Notes: a model not told the origin generated them from the sequence alone. Counted from the stretch's first letter, positions 43,294 through 53,558 are shown. The stretch is DNA of 64,000 nt from Cymbomonas tetramitiformis (GCA_001247695.2 LGRX02028928.1:1-64000); one strand, 5' to 3'. Made by a program: numbers and translations.

Positions 43294-43823
43294 TAGCATG
43301 CCACGTGGAACAATCTGGAATTTCTGTTAATAGCTAGTGGTGCTAGTGTTAATATACATGCCACGTGGAACAATCTGGAATTTCTGTTAATATCTAGTGG
43401 TGCTAGTGTTAATAGTCATGCCACGTGGACGATCCGGTCAAATCTGTTAATTTATGACCGTTTACAGTCTGCCAAGTGTTAGTATCCGGCAAAACTGTTA
43501 ATCCGAGTGCCACGTGTATGATTCCTATTAAAAGTGTTAATTTTCTGTTAATATTCCTTACATGTGTAACGATCTCGCGAGGGGGGCCTATTTCAACTCC
43601 CTCCGGCACCCCTCCGATTAAGTGTTAACATTCTGTTAAAATTGTGTTAATTTAACATTCTGTTAACATTCTGTTAACATTCTGTTAACATGAATTATAT
43701 AATTCCTTAACTTTCGCCCAAGCCAATCATTATTTACCACCGGGATTTATACCACCAATATTAACAGTTCCTACCCGTTAACACTTTTTAACACATAATT
43801 AACACTTTTTAACACTTTATTAA
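43294..43823. repeat. Right subterminal repeats of the CACTA element
   Basis: A 58-59-bp unit with GCCACGTGGAACAATCTGGA, CTGTTAAT and GTGCTAGTGTTAAT is repeated 2.4 times from 43294. It is followed by many TGTTAAT, CTGTTAACATT and, nearer the end, inverted TTAACACTTTTT motifs. GCCACGTGG is a perfect palindrome. The array ends at the TTAA into which the MITE inserted. Confidence 0.85.
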
Positions 43824-44314
43824 GGGTAGGGTGCCGTGATCTCACGAATTAAAAAGTATTGATCACAATTTCCATAGTTAACACAATTAAATTTTCATTG
43901 CAAAGCTGCCACTTGTTGAAATTTATAGCGCAGAATTTTGCAACATGACCCCCTATTTTTATTGGCTAGGATCCAAGAATGGTGAGTTAACGTGGTATAA
44001 AAAAAACCTCAGGCAAAGTTATCACGTAGATTTATTTTTAGAATTTATGTATCGATTGCATATACTAAATTATCACTATTTGATTTTATAAAAAATATTT
44101 CTCGAAAATGACGTGATAACTTTTCCTGAGGTTTTTTTTATGTCACGTTGACTCACCATTCTTGGATCCTAACCAATAAAAATAGGGGGTCATGTTGCAA
44201 AATTCGCCTCTAAGATTTTTTGAAAGTTAGTTACTTTGTGTATCGGTTAAATATGGATTTTGTTATGAAATTTAATTCCAGAAAAATGGTTTGAAACCTT
44301 CTGGCACCCTACCC
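43824..44314. mobile_element. MITE with TTAA target duplication
   Basis: 491 bp with terminal inverted repeats GGGTAGGGTGCC...GGCACCCTACCC, flanked by TTAA at 43820-43823 and 44315-44318. Inside, two 94-bp arms (43933-44026 and 44112-44205) are near-perfect inverted copies (CCCCCTATTTTTATTGG, GATCCAAGAATGGTGAGT, AAAAAAAACCTCAGG). TTAA suggests piggyBac-type mobilisation; a TA duplication (Tc1/mariner) reads equally well if AGGG is taken as the end. No coding capacity. Confidence 0.88.
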
Positions 44315-44333
44315 TTAACAGAAATCCTCAGTG

Positions 44334-45272
44334 GTGTGCCGGTCGAATCCCACAGGTGGCGCCTTGTGCTGCCCCACACGGAAGCCCCTCGGCTGCTGCG
44401 CACGCTGCTGCTGCTGCTGCTGCACCCGCTGTTGCCGCACCACCGGAGCACCCCCCCCGTGCTGCCGCTGTACCAATTCCTTCAGCTCCGTGATCTTCAC
44501 GAGGAGGGCGTCGTACTCGCTGCTGGAGAGGTGCGCGCGGAGATGCCGTCCGCGCCAGAAACCGCCTTCCCCGTGTCAGTCTGAGCCCAAGCCTGGTAGA
44601 TTTCTACCACCATGGAGCGGAGCGAGGCCAACGGGACATGAGCCAAGTCGGCAGCCATGGGGTAGCGCACCTTAACCGCAGCGTAGAACGCCGGGTCAGG
44701 TCTGGTGTACAGGCTTCCGCGTAGCCTCCGTAGGCGTCCAGTCGGAGGCCCTGTTATCCCGCACCAAACGTTGTTCCCGCGCCAAAATCGGCTGCGGGTC
44801 TACGGTTCGCGGGGTAACGCACGGCTGCATGCTCCTCCTGCTGCGACTCCCGTAGCGCCACCGGCACGCAGCCCTTGATGACGTCGATCAAAGCTCGCCG
44901 GCCATCTCGGTCAGACGAAGCATCCGTACCGGTAAGCCAAACATACGCGTTGTTGTGCTTCTCCACCACGAGAGCCAGCACGTCGTACAGAAGGCCATTC
45001 ACCCGGCTCACAACCGGGGTAAGGGGGTCGTCGAGATCAAAGGACTTCAGCTCCAGCCCAGCCGACTCGAACTCTGTACGTAGTTGCACCACCAGGCCGG
45101 AAAGAACGCCAGCGTCGCCCGTACCGCGGAACGAAATGGTGTTTCTTGTCACCAAGAACGTCCTCGCGGATGCTCTTGGCCCAGGCACGATGCAGACGCG
45201 CCTTGTAGATTTCGTCGGTCAACTTCGCCTGCTCCTGCAAGTAACGCCTGACGGCTACATCGGCGTCCTCGT
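44334..45272 (-). pseudogene. Gag-like gene, 3' part, cut by hAT and CACTA insertions
   Basis: Minus-strand remnant continuing from 54252. It starts right at the hAT duplication (NED-ADVAVRRYLQEQAKL), shifts frame near 45135, and goes on with GTGDAGVLSGLVV, FDLDDPLTPVVSRVNGLLYDVL and DGRRALIDVIKG. These align with the gag of the nearby LTR element (GTESNAQVLLSKLV, FDLEDPTLAV, NKLLFSTLELIV, DGKRALLELARR). Another break near 44754 precedes DPAFYAAVKVRYP, KITELKELVQRQ and a Gln-rich stretch. The frame runs to the CACTA border at 44334. It is a third, more distant member of the gag family in this window and cannot encode an intact protein. Confidence 0.75.
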
Positions 45273-45289
45273 CAGGGAAGATATCTTAC

Positions 45290-45560
45290 CGCGATTGGCC
45301 GGCCCCGGGCCGAACTCAGTCGCCAAAAACAGGTCCGGGCCGACGTGGGGCCGATGGAGAAATCGTCTTGGGGCCGAACCGCATTCACCCTGGAAATGAC
45401 TTAAAATGGTGCTGGCCGATTGGGCCGACATCGGGCCGATCGTACAAATCGTTGGATGCCCACCTCAATTTAGCCGGGCCGAATCGAACGGGACTGGACC
45501 GACTGGGGGCCGAACGTATTTCGAAATATCAGGCTCAGCGAGATTGGACCGACTCGGGGC
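45290..45560. repeat. hAT subterminal GGGCCGA repeats, left end
   Basis: GGGCCGA or GGCCGA occurs about ten times in both orientations within 270 bp of the left TIR, and again about eight times at 54070-54215 next to the right TIR. Such motifs are typical transposase-binding subterminal repeats. Confidence 0.82.
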
Positions 45561-47695
45561 CGATCCGTAATCTGAAAAGAAAAAAGAAAAATTACGCCCC
45601 TGGATCCGTAATCTGATCCATATCGCGAGTACCGTGAGCTTGACCGCGAGTACTCGCGATTTTCTCCCATCCGAAGGGCCATATGCGTGCATGCTACGAG
45701 TTGCAGCGAGCGGAGGGAATTCACTCATTCTACAAGTAGGTTTTCAGCGCAGACCGTCGGAGCAGTATGGTATTACGAAGCAGAATGGAGCTCCTTTTTT
45801 ACCTCTATTTTTCTTTACGTCAGTTTCCTACGTTTCGGCGTCTCCTACTGCTGGGAGTGGTTCTTCTTCAGTTTTGGAAACAGGTTCCTCAATCGGACAG
45901 ATTGATCTCACCGTGCGAGAACAGGAGTTCATTCATTTAGAAGAAGAGATCCCCGCTTTTCAACACAATTTTTTCTTCGCTCAGCGTCCGATATTCTTTT
46001 CTTCAGACCCCTCGCATGGCAAAACAGATACATATCTTATCGAAGATCAGATTCCTTACGCCACGCAGAATGTCTCTGGCCTCACTTGGGCTGGGGAGCA
46101 CAACACTGTTTCTGCAATTCAAGACGCTGCCATCACAGAAACAGAAACAGCATCTCCTGCTGCGCCCCTGATATATTTCGCACTCCGCCGTTTTTTCCCA
46201 TACGCAGATTCCAGCTATACAGAAACTCAGACAGTTCTAGTCACCATGGATGAGGTTCCAATAACAGTCTCACAGGACACAGTTGTTTCAACCTCATCCG
46301 GTGATAAGCCGAGTTCTAGCCAGCGTTCCTCGAAATCCTTTTTGTCTTGGAAAGATTCCGCAGCTCCTCCAACCAAAAGGACTGTAACTAGTCGCAGTCG
46401 CCTTGCTGTGCAGAAAACGAAATCAGCGAAACGTGCCGCACAGTCTGAGACCCAGGCACCGACAAATTCTTCAGCTTTACAAATTGATAGTGTCCCTGCA
46501 GCCTCTACTTCTGCGAGTGTCGCAGATCTTAGTAAAGGGAAAGGCAAACTTATCGAGGTGCCCTCAGAAAATCTGGAAAAGCGTCCCGGTTACAAGCGAA
46601 AGCACGGAGCTGTGACCAATGATCATTCCGATTTTGTTACGGTTCAGCAGAAACCTCGCAAGGAGCAAGACCGTAAGTTTTTGCCTATGTGGAAGGATAA
46701 TAGATCTTGGCTCGATTATGATGAAGAGAAATCTGTGATGACATGCTCAATTTGCATTCAGTTTGGGTTTCGGACTTCTTTTACTCTCGGCTGCTCCAGT
46801 ATTCGATTGGGGCGGATCAAAGAGCACGATGCTGAGAAGCAGCACTTACACGCCACAGAGAATGCTAGGAAGGAATGTGAGCAGTGGGAGATAGCGAAGA
46901 AAAATGCGGTGCTTCGAGAGAAGACGGGAGTCTTGATCTGCATGAATATCGCATACACACTAGCCAAAACAGATGTCGCAACCGCCAATTTCGAGAGTTT
47001 CACAAACGCTGTTGAAAATCTGTATATTTGTGATGATTTGGGCAAAACCATGAACATCGGAATTGATATTTACAGGAACAAAGATATGTGCCACCAATTC
47101 ATAATGTGCTTAGCAGATGTGGTTCGTGACGATATTTGGCAAGACGTTCGTCTGTCGCCTACGTATTCCATAGGGGTAGACGAAAGCACAGATGTTTCTA
47201 CTGTGGAGCAGATGAGCATGTATGTCTGGTTCATCCGTGAAGTAAAGCCGATCGTTCGTTTTCTTGGGTTGCATGGCTTGCCAAAAGCTGACGCGGTTAG
47301 CATCACACGCAAAATTGAGGAAACTGTTTTCGGCTATGACCTAGAATATGAGCGCTTTTTTGCTTTTGGGAGTGATGGTGCAAGTGTTATGACAGGGTCT
47401 ACTTCCGGTGTGGCGGTTAGATTACGTGCAGGTCTGCCATATTTACTATCTTTTCATTGCCAAGCACACAAACTGGCTTTGTGTTCAAAAGATGCTGCTT
47501 CTGGCATTGCGTTTTTCGAGAATTTTGACGTCACACTTCACGCTATTTCTACTTATTTTGGTCGTTCAGGACTGCGGAAATCACGGTTTCTAGGAATACA
47601 AAAGGCCCTTGGTTTCGTTGCTCCAACTGGTGTTGAAAAGGACGTAGAAACTCGTTGGTTATCGAAGGGTATCTCAGCTGACTCTGTGTATCGCA

Positions 47696-47877
47696 TGTTG
47701 GATATACCCCTAGGACTCGGGATATATTCACTCAGTGATCAGTTTTCTCAGAATGTATTAAAGCTGATAAGTCAACCCGATACAACGGGCATAAACAGTT
47801 AGGGTTCGGGTTCGGGTGACAGTCATACACACTACTATAGGAAGAGTCACAAAGCAAGCGGTGTGACTGTTCCAGCA
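47696..47877 (-). repeat. 3' LTR (element strand) of the gag-only element
   Basis: 182 bp, differing from the other LTR by a 4-bp CGGT duplication and two visible substitutions. Contains TTAGGGTTCGGGTTCGGG. Confidence 0.94.
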
Positions 47878-48091
47878 CACCACCTAGTGTGGTGACTGGC
47901 TAGCCGAAGGTGAAACCTGTGAACAAACACCATCTACAGCGGTGGAAATTGGGCTCTAAGGGAAGGCCTGTCCTTTCTGGCAGGGCGGTTCCCAGTCAAG
48001 AGTTGTAAATCTGAAACCGGTCCGTGATCGGACCCCTCTGCACATACAGCTACGGTCAATCTCACTGTGCAGGAGCGGCATGATTAACTTG

Positions 48092-49249
48092 CTAGCCACT
48101 AGTTGGCGGTGGCACTGCTGTGCCAGTCCGCAGCACAGCCATGGTGCCGTGAATTGAAGTTGTCGATGCCGTGTTTGAATCATTCGTAGAGCCATAAAAG
48201 GAATCTGAATTCTGTCGATCGTCGCGCACAGCCGCCGCATGGTCTCCAGAGCTCTGCTCCTCGTCATCGGACGAGTACGGCGGTGGCGGGTAAGGTGGTG
48301 ACTGTGGAACATAATCAGGGTCGGGATTATACAGCCATGGCGACCGCGGGACATTGCGGAGAGTGTGGAACCCCTGTCGCAGCTCCCGATACCGCGTCTG
48401 CCGATGCGGCGGAATAGCAGCCGGCGCCGCAAAAGTGAATGCAGCAGGCTCGTTGTTGGTTGTCTCTACAGCACCACCGACCTCCAGGCCGGTTTGGTCC
48501 GGTGCACATGCCTCGCCAGGGGCGGCAGCTGTGAGCGGCGCCGCGGTGGCGCATACACAAAAGAACGCACAAAGCATTACCGCAATCGCCGAAGAGCGGG
48601 CAAACCCCCAAGGCGGTGCACCGCATCCCGGACGAGATGCTGTAGGGCGCGGGACCGCATTTTCACCGTCAATAGAGTCACACCCAGTTGCAGAGTCGTC
48701 CACGTCGCCGTCGCAAGAGTCGGTCTCCGACTCGGCGTGCATGTACCGCATCGCGAAGTCCTTGCCCGCAGCCGTGATCGAGAGTCCCCCCATCCGTGCG
48801 ATCTTGTCCGCAAAGCAGAGGTCGGGCTCGTGCGCGTGCATGGGGTCCACCGGCATCATGTCACCGGTGTCGGACGCCTCCGACTCGTCCGGGTAAACAT
48901 GCTCGATTGCCGCCGGCGGTGGAGCCGGCGGTGGGTCCTCCCGGACATGCGTGCAAACGGCAGCCGAGATCCCGCTCTCGACACCACCGACCGTGAAGCC
49001 GCCCATGTGGGTGGCAGGCTGGCAGTAGGGCAGGAATTCCTGCAACGCACCGTCTTCCCGCTCCGGCTCGATCCCGAAGGAATACGCCGAAACGCCGTCG
49101 AGCATCTCCGGCTTGCCCCCTGCTAGAAGGCAAAGCGCATCGAACCGCGCGCCGTCGTGCTCGTCCATGGCCTCCTGAAACTGCTCCGCCAGCAAGTCGT
49201 TCTCGATGTCACCGAGGGAGAAGCTGTGGAAGCTTCCCCCCAGCTCCAT
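48092..49249 (-). CDS. Second frame of the gag-only LTR element, unknown function
   Basis: 385 residues from the ATG at 49249, overlapping the end of gag by 41 bp in another frame. Not recognised. Visible features: an acidic N-terminal half (SLGDIENDLLAEQFQEAMDE), a Pro-rich stretch (DPPPAPPPA), one strongly hydrophobic segment that could be a membrane anchor (SSAIAVMLCAFFCVCATAAP), and an acidic Pro/Tyr/Ser-rich tail. There is no protease DTG, integrase or RT motif. The frame stays open for over 1.1 kb in a young insertion, suggesting selection until recently, though GC-rich composition can also keep frames open. Its position right after gag is where pol would normally start. Confidence 0.5.
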   Translation of the reverse strand: MELGGSFHSFSLGDIENDLLAEQFQEAMDEHDGARFDALCLLAGGKPEMLDGVSAYSFGIEPEREDGALQEFLPYCQPATHMGGFTVGGVESGISAAVCTHVREDPPPAPPPAAIEHVYPDESEASDTGDMMPVDPMHAHEPDLCFADKIARMGGLSITAAGKDFAMRYMHAESETDSCDGDVDDSATGCDSIDGENAVPRPTASRPGCGAPPWGFARSSAIAVMLCAFFCVCATAAPLTAAAPGEACAPDQTGLEVGGAVETTNNEPAAFTFAAPAAIPPHRQTRYRELRQGFHTLRNVPRSPWLYNPDPDYVPQSPPYPPPPYSSDDEEQSSGDHAAAVRDDRQNSDSFYGSTNDSNTASTTSIHGTMAVLRTGTAVPPPTSG

Positions 49250-50429
49250 GCTTGTCGCCGTTCGGGCAGTCACGGTGCCAGTGCCGCGACTCGTCTTTCT
49301 TGCACGTCGAGTTTTGGCAGAACGGGATGAAGTCACCGCTCCCTTTGTGGAAAGCAACGCGCTTTCTCACTTGCGACTGCGGCCAGTTCCCCCCCGTCGG
49401 GAGGTCACCTGCTGCAAAACGAACACCGGAGCCGCCTCCCCCGTTGCCGATCTTGTTCTTGTCCGCCCGCGGGGTAAAACCCCGTCCGTTGACCTTGTCC
49501 GTGAGGACCTTCAGCTGCCGCTTCACCTCGAGGATGATGGCCGTGAGGTCGGACAGCTGCGAGGCGTCGCCGTCAGTGGCCACGGCTGCCGCGGACAAGG
49601 TGAACGAGGCAGTGTGCGTACCGGCTGCCACGTGTCTGGCGTAGCACTCGAGGACCCATTGCTGAATGGTGAGGAGGTCCACGGCCGCCCGCTGCTGGTG
49701 TGTGAAGAGTCGTGACACCACCGGCGCGTAGAATCCCGGGTCCAGCGCCGCGAGGAACAGCTCGTTCACCTCGTCATCGTCGAGAGTGTTGCGCCTCTTG
49801 GCGGACCGTAAGGCCGCGTTGAAGTCCGTGATGGACTCGGACGGGTCGGTGTGGGCCTTAAAGCGGACGCCAAGGAGGTCCGATGTCCCCTGGAAGGGTG
49901 CACCGGAGTCCAGCAGACGCCGTGCGAGCTCCAGCAGGGCTCGCTTGCCGTCCAGAGGGTGCAAGGCCGCAGACGCCTCGAGCCAGTCACCCGCTGGAGA
50001 GGCGGGAGACACAATGAGCTCGAGAGTTGAGAAGAGGAGCTTGTTGGCCTCGGGCCGCACGGCCAACGTGGGGTCCTCCAAGTCGAACATAGGGGCAAAC
50101 GGCGCGTCCTCGGCCTCGAATGCCTCTTGGATAGCAGGCACCAGCTTGGAGAGGAGCACCTGAGCGTTCGACTCCGTACCCGTAAATCGGTCATGCTTGT
50201 CGGGAAAGCATTTCCGGATGACGTGCTTCGCCACGCTCTCGTCGAAGCGCTCACGCGTGAGTGAGCGAACACCCGCCAAGAATATGGCTTGGGCGGAGTT
50301 CGCAACCAGAACACCAGCAGGCGCCGGCGTAGCCGGCGTGACGGAATTACGTGCGGCAGCGGAGTCGAAAATTGTAGCTAAAGAGCGTCGGCGAGACGCC
50401 ATACTTGAGGTCAATCTAGTCGCAACCAT
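49209..50429 (-). CDS. Gag protein of the LTR element
   Basis: 406 residues. Start taken at ATG 50429 because the related gag at 55228 begins the same way (MVAxTRxTxSMAxRRR). The conserved core comprises IFDSAAAR, a helical region with FDLEDPTLAV, DGKRALLELARR, DFNAALRSAKRR, DPGFYAPVVSRL and LLTIQQWVLECYARHV, then DLTAIILEVKRQLKVL. A C-terminal Cys/His segment (FCQNSTCKKDESRHWHRDCP) looks like a nucleic-acid-binding knuckle. It should form the virus-like particle that packages element RNA. No protease motif follows. It is intact, unlike the two other family members in this window (55228 and 44334/54252). Confidence 0.85.
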   Translation of the reverse strand: MVATRLTSSMASRRRSLATIFDSAAARNSVTPATPAPAGVLVANSAQAIFLAGVRSLTRERFDESVAKHVIRKCFPDKHDRFTGTESNAQVLLSKLVPAIQEAFEAEDAPFAPMFDLEDPTLAVRPEANKLLFSTLELIVSPASPAGDWLEASAALHPLDGKRALLELARRLLDSGAPFQGTSDLLGVRFKAHTDPSESITDFNAALRSAKRRNTLDDDEVNELFLAALDPGFYAPVVSRLFTHQQRAAVDLLTIQQWVLECYARHVAAGTHTASFTLSAAAVATDGDASQLSDLTAIILEVKRQLKVLTDKVNGRGFTPRADKNKIGNGGGGSGVRFAAGDLPTGGNWPQSQVRKRVAFHKGSGDFIPFCQNSTCKKDESRHWHRDCPNGDKHGAGGKLPQLLPR

Positions 50430-50799
50430 GATGTAGAAGACTATAGAGACGAAGTGAGGGTAAATGTGGCGAGGTGCGGAAGGAGCGGCGGCCAAAAGTC
50501 GTAAGGCGGTTGTCGAGGAAAAGAAGGAAAGCTGCGGCGCAAAAGATTCCCCAAACGTGCATGTGGATCTAACAACGCGGCCAAGGAACGTGGTGTCGGA
50601 TCCGACCAAAATTCCAACGTCTACCAACGCGTAGTACGGGAAAATCAAGCAGCCACGAGCCCGAGCTCTCCGTAAGTCCAATCAACCAGTCGCGTAACTA
50701 GGCCATACCGCTCCGCCGCGCCTCTAGAGGAGCCCCTCACTCCATCTCAAGCGTCGGTGTTTAGCCTGACATGGCCAAACTACGCAGTGTCTAAATAAA

Positions 50800-50818
50800 G
50801 AGTGCGTGGGGCCAAACC
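50800..50818 (-). other. Primer-binding-site candidate
   Basis: Directly inside the 5' LTR on the minus strand: GGTTTGGCCCCACGCACTC. TGGCCCCACGC would pair with a tRNA 3' end reading GCGTGGGGCCA. The second LTR element has GGTTTGGTCCCACTTGCG at the same place (54844), followed in both by TTTATTTAG-CACTGCG. Confidence 0.55.
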
Positions 50819-51004
50819 TGTTGGATATACCCCTAGGACTCGGGATATATTCACTCAGTGATCAGTTTTCTCAGAATGTATTAAAGCTGATAAGTTAACC
50901 CGATATAACGGGCATAAACAGTTAGGGTTCGGGTTCGGGTGACAGTCATACACACTACTATAGGAAGAGTCACAAAGCAAGCGGTCGGTGTGACTGTTCC
51001 AGCA
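50819..51004 (-). repeat. 5' LTR (element strand) of the gag-only element
   Basis: 186 bp, near-identical to 47696-47877. Ends in CAGCA followed by the duplicated TCGCA. Confidence 0.94.
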
Positions 51005-52714
51005 TCGCACCCTTCCTGCTTTAGTTGAAGAGTTCGAAGAGGCTGCACACGAGAGTGATGTTGCCAAAATGTTGTATGAACATGTCACTTCGCTTCAGTT
51101 TTTGGCTACCTTATGCTTTTATAAGGATATTTTGGGCAAGCTTAACACTTTGAGTCGGTGCTTTCAGTATGATACGATTGATTTTGCGAGGCTGCAGGGG
51201 ACCTCATATCTGGAACTAGAGTTGGTCTTGAGGCTTATTATATGAAGCCTGCAAAGCCAGGAGGTACTGCACTCAAAGCACTCCAGCGCAACTTGGCAAC
51301 AGCTCCTGAAAGTTCTACGACCTTTGAGTTCACTCACGAGCACGGAGTCATCCAGGTGAAAAAGGACCCTGAGAGTCTCGACCGATGTTTTTTGTATATC
51401 AAGCTCTTTGCTTCTAGCCTGCACGCAGAGCTTGGAGAACGTTTCCCCTCTCAGCCTCTGATGTCAGCGTTGGATATTTTTAGCCCTGGCAACTTTCCAA
51501 GGAGTGCGGAGGACTTAGCTGATTATGGGGACGAGAAGTTGGCTATACTCGTGGAGCATTTCTCAAAAGTGCATAGTGGGTTTGACGTACCTATTTCATC
51601 TTTACAGAAAGTGCAGGAGCAGTGGGACACTATGAAAGAAATCATGTTTAGCAACCGTATATGGGAGCACACCTTTGAGCAGTTTTGGGCGCCTAGACTG
51701 GCCAAGGACCCTTCAGAATATGCAGATATTCAGTTTTTTGTGGGCATTCGTTGTATCTTACCATTGAACACTGCTTGTTGTGAGCGAGGCTTTTCAAAGA
51801 TGGGCATTATTAAGACTGCGCTTCGGAACAGATTGTTGGATCACACACTTTCAGCGCTTATGATGATCGGCATAAATGGTCCTCAAACGAAAGATAAGCG
51901 GGCGGTACAGGACTTGTGCTACCGTGCATATTTAAAGTGGGAGGCACTCAAAGCGCGCACTTCCCAACGATCATCTGGGGCCAAGCGCAAAAAGAGCCAC
52001 TATAAGGGAAAGCCCATTACCAGGAGAGTTGCCGAGGCTGCACTAATTTCCGAAGTTCTTGATACAGACCCTACAGATGAGATCACAAATGAGGGATTGC
52101 GCGAAGAAGGAAGTGTGCAGCAGGAGGCTCCCACCGAGTCACAGAGTCAGAATGAGGAGCATGAGGATGAAGTATCCGATGAGTGGTGCTCATCCGATTA
52201 CGATGTGCCAGAGGGATGGCTGCTGCAGGATACGCCTGCCACTTTGTCACATACATGCCATACAGTACTCAAGAAGACCGCGAAAGTTGCTCATCGATTC
52301 AAAAACAAATGGTACATCGGCAAATACAAGTACATATGTGCGCATGGAGACAATAAGGGGCTAAAGGCGATCTACTATTCAGATGATAAGTTACTGCATT
52401 TTCATTCTTTGGCCTTAGCAGATTATGGCAGGGATAAAATGTGGTGTGTTTTTGAAGAAGGAGCCCACAAAAAGAAAATCAGATTGATATCAGTTTAATA
52501 GCCTGCATATTCAAAGAGGTTTCTCAGTTTTTTATTAATATTTGCGTTTTTCTCTTTGTGATTAGCTAATCACTTATGTTTTTACATTTTTCAATAAGAT
52601 CTATGGTTTTGAATGGTAATAATTGTGTTCATTGTGATATTTTGCTACCTATACTATGACCATTTGATATTTACTAGACTTACTTGTTGCATATGTTGGC
52701 TTTGATTTGTTTAA

Positions 52715-53537
52715 CCCCTAAACTGGTGTTGGGGTCATTTTCGACCCCAAATCGTGCGATGTTTTCTTAATATTTTTGTGTCAACAACGTCGATCATCAC
52801 CATAACTGGTCTTGCGCCGTTTGAGGCCTTGCAAATATGTGTATCCTTGACGGTGAAGTACTTGCCTTTTAGATATATGCATGTTATATATCTCACATAG
52901 CATCATTTTCATCCATGAAAAAGTGCCTCGAAAGTGTGGAAAGCGTTGTGTGAAAAGCAGAAAATCGAGATGAAATGTAGATATTCGTCATTTTAGACGC
53001 TTGCCGTGGACCCGAATGCATTCCGGATGGAATATGGCATCGTCCAAGTGACCATTCATCGTAAATGCATCAAATATATCCATTATGGTGGTAAAAAACT
53101 GCAAAATGATGAAATTTGAGCTTAAGTATGAAAAACATTGAGAATATGGTATTTTTTCTGTTTTTTTTTAAATACAATAAGCGTATAAAGCGACACGTAA
53201 ACGTGGTATCCATACCCCAAGCAGCATATCAACGTGAAGCTATGATCAAAACCGATGCTCTGAAGGTGTCCCATGGGTTGTGGGCTGTCCATACCGTTTT
53301 TAATCAATGGCTTTGTAAAGGTTTGTGTCTGGAAACCCCCAAAATTATGACGGCAATTTCAATATATTAGCGGATATATTGCGTCAAAATATGCGTATAA
53401 CCTATCAGAATGTTGGGCCAATCGATGCCTAAGGGATGGTTGATTTAGCTAGCACGTGTATGCAACCGATGCCACTTGTAAGTGACAAAACACGAAACTA
53501 CCCAAAAGGGGCCGAAATATTTACACCAGTTTAGGGG
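52715..53537. mobile_element. TTAA-flanked non-autonomous element (piggyBac-like)
   Basis: 823 bp with inverted ends CCCCTAAACTGGTGT...ACACCAGTTTAGGGG, flanked by TTAA (52711-52714 and 53538-53541). Beginning with CCCC and inserting at TTAA fits piggyBac. Next to the left end is an inner palindrome TTGGGGTCATTTTCGACCCCAA. The longest frame (84 codons) has no transposase motif. Confidence 0.85.
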
Positions 53538-53558
53538 TTAACGTGTATTGTCCAATAT

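Larger units (their letters stand above)
28840..44333 (+). mobile_element. CACTA (EnSpm) DNA transposon, about 15.5 kb, with cargo
   Basis: The left end reads CACTAGGAAGGATTTCTG and the right end, inverted, CACTGAGGATTTCTG; both continue as TTAA and then into dense TGTTAAT/TTAACA subterminal repeats. Inside, on plus, lie a protein kinase gene, a large gene with a possible 2OG-Fe(II) fold, and a Tnp2-like transposase. Two blocks of a 219-bp satellite flank the kinase. A TTAA-flanked MITE lies 19 bp from the right border. I could not find a convincing 2-3-bp target duplication (flanks GCA and GTG). The element separates a gag-like pseudogene (44334 onwards, minus) from the Ulp1 frame (28838 downwards, minus). 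It is probably intact at both ends; activity is unknown. Confidence 0.82.
47696..51004 (-). mobile_element. Gag-only LTR retrotransposon (TR-GAG-like) inside the hAT
   Basis: LTRs at 47696-47877 and 50819-51004 (TG...CA) with TCGCA duplicated at 47691-47695 and 51005-51009. Total 3309 bp. The coding strand is minus: a gag gene and one overlapping second frame, with no protease, integrase or reverse transcriptase. A primer-binding-like sequence (GGTTTGGCCCCACGCACTC, minus) directly follows the 5' LTR and is shared with the second element at 54844. Mobilisation in trans by a full-length relative is likely. Confidence 0.93.
45691..52498 (+). pseudogene. hAT transposase, split by an LTR element and a frameshift
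   Basis: Transposase of the hAT superfamily (KIAA1586/ZNF862-like). Part 1 (45691-47695; start chosen at the ATG, as the frame is open further upstream) has a Ser/Thr-rich N-terminus, a TTF/BED-like zinc module (CSICIQFG...H...H) and the catalytic core: DESTDVSTVEQM (first Asp), FAFGSDGASVMTG (second Asp), FHCQAHKLALCS. The LTR element then interrupts codon-exactly, with TCGCA duplicated. Part 2 resumes at 51010 (RTLPALVEEFEEA), loses frame near 51195-51205, and continues to TAA at 52498 with ILPLNTACCERGFSKMGIIK (catalytic Glu) and the dimerisation helix LLDHTLSALMMIGING. The C-terminus is acidic. The insertion and frameshift both inactivate it; the open frames on either side suggest this is recent. 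Confidence 0.93.

Noticed and set aside
28831..44342. Target-site duplication for the CACTA element
   Set aside because: The flanks (GCA left, GTG right) do not match under any border choice from CACTA to GGCACAC; left unassigned.
48354..49126. Plus-strand frames of 180-253 codons opposite the LTR element genes
   Set aside because: Arg/Pro-rich antisense of GC-rich coding DNA; the related gag element supports only the minus frame.
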